Positions 1 to 10,149 of a DNA stretch of 64,000 nt are shown piece by piece; the first letter of the stretch is position 1; each line of letters starts with the position of its first letter. Under the pieces are notes generated by a model, which did no database searches, was not told the DNA's origin, and saw nothing but the letters and a program-made list of their open reading frames with translations. The translations under genes were made by a program, and so were the position numbers. Source of the DNA: Saccharomycopsis crataegensis (lineage: Eukaryota > Ascomycota > Saccharomycetes > Ascoideales > Saccharomycopsidaceae); NCBI RefSeq assembly GCF_037102585.1, contig NW_027043829.1:1364001-1428000 (forward strand), written 5' to 3'.

Positions 1-912
1 ACAATGTCTCAAACTCCTCGCTATTATCAACCTCAGAACCACTAAAATCAAACAAATCCTTGGCTTTCTTTTTTTCCGGCTCTTCCTTTTCATCAGAAAT
101 ATCGTTTGTCATTCGTCTCTTATTGCCTTTTCTGCCCGCTTGGAAACTATTATTGTTATTGAACGAAACTTCTTCCTTTTCTTCATCATCACTTTCTTCA
201 ACAAATAATGACTCGGAATTCTTGGAATCTGACTTCTTCAGCTTTGTCTTAGATCTAGTTTTCTTAGCTTTACCCCCTGAAGTGTCCATCTCTTCAACTT
301 CCCCAATTTCTTCGATTTCTTCAGCCTCCCCCGAAATTTCACTAGAGCTATCCACCAGCTTTTCTGCAATATCATTATTCTTCTTTGGAGCTCCGGCTCC
401 GGCGTGTCTCCCAGAACTTCTTGTATTCTTTTTGGCTGTATCTATATGCTCTACTTCCACTACGGCATCTTCGCTGTCCGATCCTGAGCTTGAAGAGTCA
501 TCCGAGCTTGAAGAGAATACTTCGGTCACGTCAGGATTTTTCTTATGTTGTTTTGATTCTGAGATAGAAGATTTCTTGCCTGATTTTTTATCGCTCTCAG
601 CGTTGGTTTTGTGATGAGCATCCTCAATAGGCCCGGCTTTCTCAAGCGTAGATTGATATTCTCGCAACAATTCCTTAGAGCGGGATCCGATCTTCTCATT
701 AAAAAGTTTCACCAACTGAGCTTTCTTGTAGTTTGATGGGAAAGCAACATTGTGGAAAACCAAAATCTTTTTGATTTGGGGTATTTTTAAAGTGTTCGCT
801 TTGAAACCTTTACATCCGCGTTAGTAAAGAGAACAAAATTCAGAAAAAAAGTGCGCGCATGATTTTCCAAAATAAACATACCAGGTTCAAGATAGCTTAA
901 ATCACCATCCAT
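1..912 (-). CDS. SRC1: Inner nuclear membrane LEM/HEH protein, Src1/Heh1 type (5' part, one intron, cut by window edge)
   Basis: Predicted homolog of yeast Src1/Heh1, an inner-nuclear-membrane protein of the LEM/MAN1 family that tethers chromatin such as rDNA and telomeres. Exon 1 is 882-912 (ATG at 912) and exon 2 runs from 807 down past the window edge. The intron 808-881 (74 nt) has GTATGT, the branch site TACTAAC and an AG. Splicing joins MDGDLSYLEPG to a segment reading KIPQIKKILVFHNVAFPS, which aligns with the N-terminal HEH helix-extension-helix domain I remember for S. cerevisiae Src1. Downstream the frame stays open and becomes very acidic and Ser/Lys-rich, as in the family's nucleoplasmic linker. 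The membrane segments and MSC domain would lie outside the window. In S. cerevisiae the known SRC1 intron is near the 3' end, so this 5' intron is different. The unspliced reading gives only a spurious 87-aa ORF. Confidence 0.85.
808..881 (-). other. Spliceosomal intron in SRC1
   Basis: On the minus strand the stretch begins GTATGT (consensus yeast 5' splice site), holds TACTAAC (perfect branch site) 18 nt before the 3' AG, and splits codon 11 (G|GT). Removal restores a continuous HEH-domain frame; without removal the frame stops within the segment. Confidence 0.85.
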
Positions 913-1514
913 TTTTGATTTCAAGTTGTTGATTTGGCGAACGTGTTTATTTCCTAAATGTTGGGACACGCCTTTAAAAAACAACAAAAACAAAAAAAAA
1001 TATTTTGCAAAAAAGTAAACAAACAAAAAAGAATCACTTTTTGGTTTCAATTACCCGGGCATATTATTGACACAGAGTGCGGGTAATGGAACCATCAGGT
1101 TTGTCTAATAATAACCAGTGGTTCAGTGATCTAACGGTCCAATATATTTTAACTATAAAGGGTGTCTAAGTAGATGATCCACTAACAAAGTAAAGCGTGA
1201 ATATATAGAAGTGACAATTTTAAAAGCAACAAAAGAAAAGAAAAAAAAAACAAATGAAACCTTTTTTGTTGTTCACAGTAAGAACAAATAAACAAAAGCA
1301 TATTAAACAATAGTAATAGCTAGAGTCCTTCACAGAAAAATTGACGTATGGCTTGGTAATAATATTAAACAGATTCAGGAATTATAATTTCTGATGGTAG
1401 AATAAAAAAAGATGGGAAATAGGAGGCAGAATTAAACAAATCATAACAAAACAAAAATACAGAGACAGAGGAGACACAAGAATAAGGGACCAACCACTTT
1501 TATCATCAACATCA
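913..1514. other. Intergenic: SRC1 promoter and MSB1 3' region
   Basis: The 600-bp gap between two tandem minus-strand genes is AT-rich with A tracts. I see no RNA gene or conserved ORF in it. Confidence 0.6.
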
Positions 1515-3725
1515 TTAGATACCAAAATCACCACTAACAAATGCACTTCTCAAGGCTTTTTTGTCTGCAGGTTTTGAAGTTGGTCCGTGCAACTTATTGA
1601 ACCCACTTGTTGCAGGGGTCGGCATGTTTGCAATAGCAGCGTCACTGGTATTGACCTGCTTTTGTTGGTTGGTAGAAGCCGGTGGGGGATTATTGGCTGC
1701 AGTAGGACCGTATCTGGTATACTGGGCCGGAGGAGGATGGTGATAACCTGGTCCTGGTGGCGGATTATGTCTATACCCAGGAGGAGGACCTCTGTATGCA
1801 CCAGGAGGAGGAGGAGGAGGACCTCTATAGGCACCAGGAGGAGGAGGACCTTGTCTTGTTGGAGAATATCTTCCTACTGGATGAGGGGCCGGTGAAGCGT
1901 AACCTTGCGGAGGCGCCGAAGCTGGTGGATGTTGATAGTATCCCTGATCATAGTAATAGTAATCTCCCTGGTTATAATCGTAATAGTATTCTTGCTGTTG
2001 TTGTGGAGGAGGAGGTCCTCTTGGTGCTGGCTGCCTATATTGTTGTCCTGCTGGCTGCTGCTGCGGGTGTTGCTGTTGAGGAGGAGGGAGAGGAGCCTGT
2101 TGACCCGATGGCGGAGGTTTTCTCCTGACTGGATGAGGTTGATGATAGTATCCTTGACTATAATCCTCGTTTTCTTCTATTGATCTTGTTGGTGAATCAT
2201 TACTCGGCGGAGGTCGCGATGCCCTTTTTGGAGAATTCTTGGTTGGGACTTCTGGGGGTCTACTTGGTGAATCGGCCTTGATAGTCCTCAGGCTCGTAGA
2301 AGCGCCATGCGAGTTCCGAGCGTCAGGATTATATAATTCAATATTTGTGCTAGGTTGAATTGAATCGCTGTAAAGTGAGTCAGGAACTGCAGAAGATGCT
2401 TGACTGGCATATAACACATCTGCCTGTCCATGCATTTCATCCTCATCTTCTTCATCATCAATTTCACATTCTTGAATGATTAGCCATTTTACTTGATTTT
2501 TCTGGAATTCAAATTCAGCAACTAAAGATTTACCAAATAATTTCCTAACTTGATCAGATGATTCAGAAGATATACTCGACATCCAGGTCCATATATAGTA
2601 ATCATCAATGGCGATTCTAGACACTGAAGCTTTATGAACGTTAAACTCTCCTAAATCTTCGGAATTCTGATTTTGAAACCAGCCATTCTTCAACATAAAA
2701 TATTTCTTGTCGGTACATAATTTATCAACTATTTTTCTTGATTCAGGGGTCAATTTTTCAATGATGGTTTCATCCGGATCTTGTAATAGGTACTTCAATA
2801 CTAAATAGTCTTCTTTTGCTTCGAAATAGTCGGGTTTGTCAAATGACAATGTCTTAGAAGTTCTTGCAAGTAATTCCACAGGGTCCAGGGATAATTTTTT
2901 ACTATAAATTGTGATTAATGGCATCGATGTCAAATGCGATGATGCCAAGCTGTTTTCTGGGGGATAGGGATTACTGGCCAATAATGTTTGTAAGGATCTT
3001 TGAATTTTGACTTTTGCATTGGAATCAGAGGGCAACATTGACCTTAAAAAGGCCAATAGCAAATGGAACATCGCCTCCGACGCTGGTAACCATGCCTCTA
3101 AACCATCGATAAATGAATTGCTCAGCCCATCATAATCGAAACCCAAAGAGAAATTAGTTGATTCTTTCAAGGACTTTGGAACCATTCCCGAGAATGCCCA
3201 AATACCAGCCAACTTAGAGATTTTTCTCCCACTTAAATGGTTTTCTTTGGTATAAGCGGCAACTCTCACCAAGAGGTCCAAGAAATCGTAAACTATCGAT
3301 GCATGATCTGCTGAAGGTAAACATGTGGGCATGATTTCCAAAAACGCATTCTTTGGGTAGTTTTTCTTTTGTTCCAAAGTCTTGAACTTCTCATAAGAAG
3401 ACCAGCCAATGACACACGAATCTGGTAAACGGCACCACAAAAACTTGAGAGCTGACATCAAAGTGAAGCAATCTGTTCTTTTAATGATCTTCTTCACTAA
3501 CTCCGGATTATTCAAGTTTTGTAGCACTTTTTGTAAAAAGAAGGACAATTTTTTGTCATCATTTTGGACTCTAAATGGTAAGAAAATGTAGGGAATCTTG
3601 GCCCCATTGGCTTTCAATTCAGAAGTTAACATATGGATTAAATCTTTAATATCTCCCCGATCAAACACTGTTATCATGTCGAGTTCGATCTCATTGACAA
3701 AAGTCTTTTCTTTGAGTTGATCCAT
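1515..3725 (-). CDS. MSB1: Msb1/Mug8-domain polarity protein
   Basis: Homolog of S. cerevisiae Msb1, a bud-site protein that works with Cdc42, Bem1 and Rho1/Pkc1 in polarised growth. Residues ~1-420 form the Msb1/Mug8 domain; the stretches SALKFLWCRLPDS, FLEIMPTCLPSADHASIVYD and GRKISKLAGIWAFSGM match it. The tail (~470-736) is disordered, with PxxP-rich segments that could bind SH3 domains, then Gln runs, a Tyr/Gly/Gln prion-like patch and poly-Pro repeats, ending in a short conserved-looking LRSAFVSGDFGI. The true start is ATG at 3725; the frame extends seven codons further upstream, but only to a TTG. At 736 aa it is shorter than S. cerevisiae Msb1 (~1137 aa). Its neighbours are on the same strand with large gaps, so it is monocistronic. 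Confidence 0.85.
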   Translation of the reverse strand: MDQLKEKTFVNEIELDMITVFDRGDIKDLIHMLTSELKANGAKIPYIFLPFRVQNDDKKLSFFLQKVLQNLNNPELVKKIIKRTDCFTLMSALKFLWCRLPDSCVIGWSSYEKFKTLEQKKNYPKNAFLEIMPTCLPSADHASIVYDFLDLLVRVAAYTKENHLSGRKISKLAGIWAFSGMVPKSLKESTNFSLGFDYDGLSNSFIDGLEAWLPASEAMFHLLLAFLRSMLPSDSNAKVKIQRSLQTLLASNPYPPENSLASSHLTSMPLITIYSKKLSLDPVELLARTSKTLSFDKPDYFEAKEDYLVLKYLLQDPDETIIEKLTPESRKIVDKLCTDKKYFMLKNGWFQNQNSEDLGEFNVHKASVSRIAIDDYYIWTWMSSISSESSDQVRKLFGKSLVAEFEFQKNQVKWLIIQECEIDDEEDEDEMHGQADVLYASQASSAVPDSLYSDSIQPSTNIELYNPDARNSHGASTSLRTIKADSPSRPPEVPTKNSPKRASRPPPSNDSPTRSIEENEDYSQGYYHQPHPVRRKPPPSGQQAPLPPPQQQHPQQQPAGQQYRQPAPRGPPPPQQQQEYYYDYNQGDYYYYDQGYYQHPPASAPPQGYASPAPHPVGRYSPTRQGPPPPGAYRGPPPPPPGAYRGPPPGYRHNPPPGPGYHHPPPAQYTRYGPTAANNPPPASTNQQKQVNTSDAAIANMPTPATSGFNKLHGPTSKPADKKALRSAFVSGDFGI

Positions 3726-4348
3726 TTTTGAGAAATCACCATTCAATAAACTATAATGTAATGTACGGGGCTGTACTCTATTGACCTCAATTCACCTTAT
3801 GATTAATTAATGAACGCAACCCACCGATCGCTTCTTCTTTGTTGCCTTTCAAGTTCAGCTTATTTTTGTTTTGTTTGTTTACTGTTTATTGTTTTTTTGA
3901 TTCTTTCCTTTTGACACTTTTTTACCAATCTCAACTAAGGTTGTTTTGTACACACAAAAGAGACACTACCTTGAGGCGAGGAACACACGCAACCAAAAAA
4001 AAAGGAAAACAGTATTAAAAGAGCACAAGCACTGTCCAGAGAATTTCAGCTCTAAGAAAACGCAATATCCACTGATGCAATTGGGCTCGGTTTGGGGTAT
4101 ATTTTTATGGAGAACACACAGGTCCTTTTTGATTTTCCTTTTTTTTTTTTCTTTGCTGTTTTTGCCCTTTTTTTCTTGTTTGCATTTTTCTACATCGGGT
4201 ATTCCGCACCGGACTCTGACGGGAGAAACGAAAAGCCGTTGTACCGTTCCGGAGATGACGGTGACTTGTATGAAACTCTATTAAACTTCAAAAAACTAGA
4301 AATAACTTTATAAAAAATAGCATAGGTGTAAAGCTCTAATAATAATTA
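3726..4348. other. Intergenic: MSB1 promoter and ECM38 3' region
   Basis: About 620 bp with T tracts near 4138-4150. It carries one small plus-strand ORF, listed separately; nothing else is recognisable. Confidence 0.5.
4107..4313 (+). CDS. Doubtful small ORF, one predicted membrane segment
   Basis: A 68-codon plus-strand ORF starting with ATG at 4107. It encodes an almost pure Phe/Ala/Leu hydrophobic stretch (largely a T tract read as Phe) followed by a polar, acidic tail ending NFKKLEITL. It overlaps no other gene and ends 35 bp before the tail of the convergent minus-strand transferase gene. No homolog is recognised. The hydrophobic part can arise by chance from poly-T, so I treat it as a candidate only. 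Confidence 0.15.
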   Translation: MENTQVLFDFPFFFFFAVFALFFLFAFFYIGYSAPDSDGRNEKPLYRSGDDGDLYETLLNFKKLEITL

Positions 4349-6406
4349 CTAGAATGCCCACGCACCACCATGCTTTCGCCACCAGTCACTAACTGCATGC
4401 CACTCTTCAGAGTCGTGGTCTCTACTGACACCGTTCATCACAGATTTTGACTCAGTCACCTCAATCTTATGGCCTTTGGCCCGCATTTGATCCTTGAAAC
4501 CGCTCCCTGTATAATTTTCCATATAAAGCATCTCTGGCAAAAGTTGATGGTGAAGACGTGGGTATGCTATAGTCTCTAATAACGGCATCTGGTACATGTA
4601 CTTTCTGACAATGGCCTGGAATACCGAAGTAAGAATTCTACTTCCCCCAGCAGCCCCGATAACCATGTCTGGACTACCGTATGTCGTACCAACATTTTCA
4701 TGGAGATCATCGCTAGTTTTAAGCACGATCACAGGGACCATTGAAGACAATGGTCTTTTGAAGGGTTGGATAAAGTTGTAGATTGATGGGGCTAAATCAA
4801 ACGCATTTGAACCCTCAGTGGAAAAGTCATCCATTTGATCATTGAGGATAATCCCAGTGTTTGGATCAACTACCATTGAGCCAAACAATAAGTTAACCGA
4901 TGTGGTCATCGATACCGAGTTGTTGTATTGGTCGATAATGGAAAAATGAGAAGTACCATTATCTTGGACTGGTTGAAACTCAGGATTATAATCCTTCCAG
5001 GAGCTCAAAGTATGATGATCTGAAATATTTCGATAAACTGATTCCGACCAAGCGTCACTTAAAAGATGATTAATTCTGGATTGCTGCTCTAGAATTTCAT
5101 CACACCCTTCACCATCAACTGCGACAGCATCCCCCAACCTAGTTCTAGCCGATCCCATCCATTTCATTGCTTCTACGAGTCTTTGAGTTTGGTATTCAGT
5201 CAAATCTCCACCAATAGCAAAATCGTTTCGTAGGCCCGCGTCGTGATAAAATCTGTTCATCACATTAAGAGAACTAAGCAAAGCAATTCCCGAACTACAG
5301 CCTGTATGTGGGGCCAAAACTTGATAATTGCCCATGAAACTAGACTTGACTGGAATCCCAGTTTTCAATTCATATTCGGCAAAATCAGCTTCAGTAATTA
5401 TGCCATTATTCATTTGAATGGCATTTACTAAAGATTTAACTATGGGACCTTCAGGATCATAGAAAATAGCATCACTTCCATTATTTGCAATGGTCCTTAG
5501 AGTTTCCGAAAAATTAGGTCTCTTTATCAAATCTCCTTCTTTAATGAGTCTGACCTTCTTGTAACAATGCTTGGAACCAGAAGCTTCACATTTCAAAACT
5601 TCATTGTAATTCCTCACATACGGAGACCAGTCTCTATAACGTTTCTTAAACACATTGGGAGCTAAATGAACCATTTGCGATAACAAAGTTGTAGCGTTGA
5701 AACCATTTTCAGCCAACTGAATTACCGGCTCGAGTAAATCTTTCCATTCGACGTTACCAGAGCCATGTGATTTGTATAAATGGTATAATCCTTTTAATTC
5801 TCCCGGAACAGCAATTGACAATCCTCCAATTTTGGAAGGCACCTGCTTTGATAACATCTCGAAGTCATCATTGTATTTTGGAGCTCCACCTTCACTGCCA
5901 TCGTACATGTTTTTATAACTTAGGCGCGGCGCTTGTTCTCTGGCATCAATACTTAATAAGTCGTTTGAGCCATCAGTGGAATTGTAGCGCGATGATAGAA
6001 TGAAACCTCCACCACCAATACCCGAACTGAATGAGTTGATAAGACCAATGCAAAGTGCAACAGTGACCGCGGCGTCCGCAGCATTACCATTATGCATTTG
6101 GAGGATTTGGCCACCAAGGAACGAACATTCTTCTAGATCACTGGCAACGGCACCGTTTTTACCAATTTTGAGATATTTTTCGTCGGGATTTAGCGAGGGA
6201 TTCTTGGCTGGGGGACCCATATTCAATCCTTGAGGCCATAAGGGTACATCATCATCTGAGTTATTGATAAGGCTCTCCCCACCGCCGATGCTAGTGAATA
6301 TAAAAGCTGATATGATAATTGCTAGAGAAATGTTGAGAAGAAACTTTTTGGTCTTCATTGACCAGCCCCTAAGAGGTACCGTCTTTTCTATCCCCTTGCC
6401 ATCCAT
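4349..6406 (-). CDS. ECM38: Gamma-glutamyltransferase (glutathione hydrolase)
   Basis: Gamma-glutamyltranspeptidase cleaves the gamma-glutamyl bond of glutathione and its conjugates, and is vacuolar in yeast. The 685-aa protein has a cytosolic start, a signal-anchor at about residues 22-41, and the large-subunit motif NAADAAVTVALCIGLINSFSSGIGGGGF. The autocleavage site is the Thr of the DNGTSHFS motif; Thr485 becomes the N-terminal nucleophile of the small subunit. The small subunit keeps TTSVNLLFGSMVVDP, NDQMDDFS and the glycine-rich IGAAGGSRI substrate loop. No key residue appears to be missing. A TCACGTG box lies ~87 bp before the ATG, and GATAA cores are nearby; these would fit sulfur (Cbf1/Met4) and nitrogen (GATA-factor) control, which is an inference. 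Confidence 0.93.
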   Translation of the reverse strand: MDGKGIEKTVPLRGWSMKTKKFLLNISLAIIISAFIFTSIGGGESLINNSDDDVPLWPQGLNMGPPAKNPSLNPDEKYLKIGKNGAVASDLEECSFLGGQILQMHNGNAADAAVTVALCIGLINSFSSGIGGGGFILSSRYNSTDGSNDLLSIDAREQAPRLSYKNMYDGSEGGAPKYNDDFEMLSKQVPSKIGGLSIAVPGELKGLYHLYKSHGSGNVEWKDLLEPVIQLAENGFNATTLLSQMVHLAPNVFKKRYRDWSPYVRNYNEVLKCEASGSKHCYKKVRLIKEGDLIKRPNFSETLRTIANNGSDAIFYDPEGPIVKSLVNAIQMNNGIITEADFAEYELKTGIPVKSSFMGNYQVLAPHTGCSSGIALLSSLNVMNRFYHDAGLRNDFAIGGDLTEYQTQRLVEAMKWMGSARTRLGDAVAVDGEGCDEILEQQSRINHLLSDAWSESVYRNISDHHTLSSWKDYNPEFQPVQDNGTSHFSIIDQYNNSVSMTTSVNLLFGSMVVDPNTGIILNDQMDDFSTEGSNAFDLAPSIYNFIQPFKRPLSSMVPVIVLKTSDDLHENVGTTYGSPDMVIGAAGGSRILTSVFQAIVRKYMYQMPLLETIAYPRLHHQLLPEMLYMENYTGSGFKDQMRAKGHKIEVTESKSVMNGVSRDHDSEEWHAVSDWWRKHGGAWAF

Positions 6407-6492
6407 TCTTGTTGGTTATCTTCCTGCCGTTTTTTACTCATAAGAAATGAAATCAATCAAAAAATATTGACGGCCGATATTCCTATCTAGCA

Positions 6493-6499
6493 TCACGTG
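6493..6499. promoter_or_regulatory. TCACGTG (Cbf1-type E-box) upstream of ECM38
   Basis: A perfect TCACGTG ~87 bp upstream of the gamma-glutamyltransferase ATG. In S. cerevisiae this is the Cbf1-Met4-Met28 site of sulfur genes, which suits an enzyme that releases cysteine from glutathione. The role here is inferred from motif and position. Confidence 0.45.
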
Positions 6500-7174
6500 T
6501 ACTGTTATCAAAACTCTTTTGATCTCACAACCGGTTTCCTCTTTTCTTAGATCTTAGGTATTGTCTTAATGGTATTATACGATTTTTCCTAAATTATGAC
6601 TTCTGTTAATGTTATCCCCACTCGGTTGTTGAGGTTGGAATGAAAAGTTCTCATTACTCCTCTCCACATAATCAAATGGTGCGAGAACTGTTATAATAAT
6701 ATGTCTATTCTATTATACCCATATACTATATGGGAGAGTTAATTGAGCGCATCGATTCCAATTTTAGCATCGCAGTTTATTGGATTATCGGATACTTCCA
6801 AAAAGTCTGTCTTAGTAAGACCCAACCGATTTGAGATACCCGAAATCATCAACATGGTTAATGGATGGAGTTCCATTGCCATCAGGAATTGAGAAGTAAA
6901 AATATCTCTTAACACAATACTTGTGACTTTAAATATTCATATTTAACATTGTTAGATGTCTTCTGACAATGTTGCGTCAAAATACATATTTAAAGGTAAT
7001 ACTATCTACAACGCCATTTTTTGGTGGATCATTTCAACATGGAATATTTATTGAACATCTTTATACGTTTGGTATTGTTTTTCTTTATAATTTCTGATGT
7101 TTTTGTGTTTCGTTATTTCATGAAATCGTCTCTTGAATATGGTCAAATAGGAAACTCATTAAAGTATGATGAGA
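6500..7174. other. Intergenic: ECM38 upstream region and carrier 3' region
   Basis: About 670 AT-rich bases with several GATAA/TTATC cores. No gene or RNA was recognised. Confidence 0.5.
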
Positions 7175-8767
7175 TCACACAATAGCTTGTTCGCGAGCAT
7201 GCTCTTCTTCCAAAACTTTTTGAACGTGCTGCTTACCATAACCATTGGTGGCTTGATTAATGTAAGAGACAGTGATTCCAGAAACCACAAATGTCACACT
7301 GACAAGAATATAATTGATTGGACCTGGATTCATTTTGAACACAGTGTGAGTCAACTTATCAAAATAGGATTGGCCAAAGTTGACAATCCCAGAAATTGAC
7401 ATAATCGTACCGTAAATGATTCCAAAAGTTTCGAAACCAAACACTTTACCAGCAACGTCAGAAATAGTGGTGTAGAAGAATGGTCTATAAGCCACAAATA
7501 ATAAAACGTTCAAAACACCAATATAAAACACTTTTGGAATGAAACCCAAGACCCCCAAAAACACTGACAAAAAGGATAACGCACTGACAACAAAAAGAGT
7601 GGAGTGCGTATCCAAAATATAACCAACAAATGGAATAGAGACCAAACCACCAAGAGGCAATGCAATATCAAAGATCTTGTTCAATTTAGTAGCCTCTTCG
7701 TGAGATCCAAATAAGTAAGTGTACTGGGAGTTAACAGTAGAAATGAAGTAATTCAATCTGAGCATTTGAACAGTGGTGAAAATAGCAATAATCCAGAACC
7801 AGTTACTTGAAAATTGTTGTTTAAGGGATTGACCGTGTAAGATACCAAATATACCACCACTGGTGACAGTTTCTTCTTCAACTTCCTCTCTGGTAATTGG
7901 AACACGGGTGATGCTGGACAAAGAGGATCTTCTTCTGTTAGCAGGCTTATTTGGTAACAAAGCACTGTTTTCATTGATTTCGTGTTGAATGGCCTCAACA
8001 GCATTTGGTGCCTCTTCCGAAACGGCAGCAGTTCCAGAGACATCTGCCTGGTAAGACTCCTTTGGCATCAAGAAAATCTGCACTAAGAAGATAAATAATG
8101 GGATGGCAATGTAAAGCTTGAAAAATGAGGCAATGGAGAAGTTATATGATTCACTAGAGAGATATGAGTTCAAAAATGAGTAGATCAAAAACACAGAAGA
8201 CGACGCATCAAATGCCCCAGTAAGCAACGCCAAGATAAGCCCAGAATTTTTTGGGAAAGCATTTGATAAATGGAAAGAAGAAATAAATGTGAAAGGACCC
8301 CCAAGGGCAACAAAGGCAAACCCAGTCAAAAATGGATCGAATGAAATAATTGACCTAGAGTTAACAATGATAATAGTACCAATGAAGATAAAGATGGAGC
8401 CAACCAAACCACAAAGCTTTGGGCCGTAATTATCCAACAAGTACCCGATTGGCAAAGCACAAATATTAGTAACCACGGCACAAACAGTGAAGATGAAGTT
8501 CAACTTCAAATCTTGTTCCGGACATTTTGGAGCAATGACAGATTTGGTATCGAAAGTGACCTTTTCCATAAAGGCACTGAATATGAGAGAAGTTGCCGAT
8601 GAGTTACCAGAATCATCGAAACAGAGTCCTTCGTAAACATTTTCTTTGATAAGGAATGGTTTTAAGGCAGCAAACCCGAACATAGGGCCTGCAGCAAACA
8701 AGCACCAGAAGATGGCACTGAAGACCTGAAAGGCTCTTTTGGTAGAGCCTTCTTGGAAATGAAACAT
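7175..8767 (-). CDS. MFS transporter, FMP42 / SLC43-like
   Basis: A 530-aa polytopic carrier of the major facilitator superfamily, most like the budding-yeast FMP42 (YMR221C) group, which is distantly related to SLC43 amino-acid transporters. After MFHFQEGSTKRAFQVF the first helix carries FAAGPMFGFAALKPF. Six helices precede a charged cytosolic loop (~residues 240-325, with RRRSS), then six more, with the conserved-looking segment SDVAGKVFGFETFGIIYGT in helix 10/11. The MFS signature-like GYLLDNYGPK lies between helices 2 and 3. The start is the only in-frame ATG before the first helix. Substrate and membrane (vacuole or mitochondrion in S. cerevisiae surveys) cannot be read from sequence. 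Confidence 0.75.
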   Translation of the reverse strand: MFHFQEGSTKRAFQVFSAIFWCLFAAGPMFGFAALKPFLIKENVYEGLCFDDSGNSSATSLIFSAFMEKVTFDTKSVIAPKCPEQDLKLNFIFTVCAVVTNICALPIGYLLDNYGPKLCGLVGSIFIFIGTIIIVNSRSIISFDPFLTGFAFVALGGPFTFISSFHLSNAFPKNSGLILALLTGAFDASSSVFLIYSFLNSYLSSESYNFSIASFFKLYIAIPLFIFLVQIFLMPKESYQADVSGTAAVSEEAPNAVEAIQHEINENSALLPNKPANRRRSSLSSITRVPITREEVEEETVTSGGIFGILHGQSLKQQFSSNWFWIIAIFTTVQMLRLNYFISTVNSQYTYLFGSHEEATKLNKIFDIALPLGGLVSIPFVGYILDTHSTLFVVSALSFLSVFLGVLGFIPKVFYIGVLNVLLFVAYRPFFYTTISDVAGKVFGFETFGIIYGTIMSISGIVNFGQSYFDKLTHTVFKMNPGPINYILVSVTFVVSGITVSYINQATNGYGKQHVQKVLEEEHAREQAIV

Positions 8768-9299
8768 GTCAAGCGAAAAATAACGATGCGACCGATAACG
8801 TCAGGAGATGATGAAATGGCACAGTTTCCAAGAGTCAAAGGGGATGTAAAGCAGTGGTATATAAAAAATGAGAGCTTGCAAATGATTGACGTAGCTCTCA
8901 ATATTTGGGTTATGGTTAGGGGTATTAATAGTCAAGTAAAACGAATTCGATCCACGCTTTTTTATCTTTTTTTTTCTCCCTTTTTTTCTTTTTTCTTTTT
9001 CTCCTGATAACACTTCCGGCGGGCAGTTTCTTTTTCTTATCATTTTGTTCCCAGCTGCTGGACAACCACCAATTTTCCCTGATTATTTGCAGTAAATTGA
9101 TAAATATTGGTATCATTTACTACTAATATAGGCAAGCAATTCTTTCGTCTTTGATTGTAATTTTTTCTGTGAAAAGCTGTTAGATGGTGGGAATTTGACA
9201 CATTTTAAGTTTCTTATCTGCAGCAATCTACAATAGAAGGCCAAAACATCGAAATATATATTCAACCTACCACCACAGAGAACAATAAAGAATGTATAA
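8768..9299. other. Intergenic: carrier promoter
   Basis: Region upstream of the FMP42-like gene with T-rich tracts at 8960-9000. The part beyond about 9060 may include the far 3' end of the decayed gene copy described next, but the match is too weak to place it. Confidence 0.4.
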
Positions 9300-10075
9300 T
9301 ATAATGAAGTCAGGATACTCTTCCTCTGCAAACTTGATCAATCTCAAGAAACCTAGAGCAATCATCAAACAGTAAGTTTCTGACCTTGTCGTATATTAGC
9401 TGTTCATATTTGACAAAATTAATACCCGTATTCAAGGCAATGAGAGAGTGCAACTGAAAATCAACAGGACTCACAGCAATGACACTGTCCATATTTTTCC
9501 TTCTCAAACGCGCTCTAACAAGACGCTTCAACTAGGGTGACAAGTATAAAAAAAGAGCATTGCCCCAAAGACTCACGTCAACATCACAAATCATAAACAT
9601 CCGGACAAAGTCTTTTAATTTTTCAGTTATCTCAAGACAGCAACCCGCTTTATTAATTTTTAAAGACTCGAATGATGGAGGAAGGCTCCGTAACCCAGCT
9701 AAAGGTAGGAATCCTTCTACTTATCTTAATCTTTCCAGGATCAAGTAACTCTGGAGGGTAGCCTTTTAAAACCTCCAACACCATCTTATCTTCACCGTCA
9801 TATTCGGCAGTACCTTCTGGCGAGAACGTATGGTTTGGCAGAATTTACTGAGTTGAAATTTCGAGTTGAAAATAGCTGGAAAATTATGACATTCCTCACA
9901 TACATATAGCTAGATTAATTCTATTATTGTTGCTCTAGCAACTATCGTTTTAGCATAGGAATTTTAAAAGCTCTCTACATTGAACAGATTGTGTTTTCTT
10001 CTTGTCTTTTCTTTGCTTAATACAGAAACAAGTGAAAAAAATAAATTTCATCTGGAAGCTCTTCTGCCATCATAA
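9300..10075 (-). pseudogene. Decayed copy 1 of an unrecognised gene, possibly F-box/LRR-like
   Basis: On the minus strand, pieces of coherent protein appear in more than one frame with interrupting stops. They begin near 10067 with MAEELPDEI (F-box-like start), then EYDGEDKMVLEVLKGYPPEL, ESLKINKAG, EITEKLKDFV, LFLYLSP, QLHSLIALNTGINFVKYEQL and DKVRNLLFDDCSRFL. Between the first and second pieces only non-coding frames remain. The same blocks recur in decayed copy 2 upstream, which shows that they derive from a real gene. The LPDEI start and the SLKI-type blocks hint at an F-box/LRR protein. That is a weak inference and I do not recognise the family. Confidence 0.5.
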
Positions 10076-10149
10076 TCATTGTCAGCAAACTTTTACTCAA
10101 TGAGCTAGCTACCAAGATTAGCAGAAAAATTAGATACTTGAAAATTTAT

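Noticed and set aside
60-614. 184-aa plus-strand ORF opposite SRC1
   Set aside because: Its Ser/Phe/Leu composition is the complement of the acidic Lys/Glu/Ser-rich SRC1 linker; it is a shadow.
787-1050. 87-aa minus-strand ORF over the SRC1 start
   Set aside because: It is the unspliced reading through the intron; the real product needs splicing at 808-881.
9113-9331. 72-aa minus-strand ORF as a real small gene
   Set aside because: It lies just beyond the end of decayed copy 1 and looks like a chance or relic frame without motifs.
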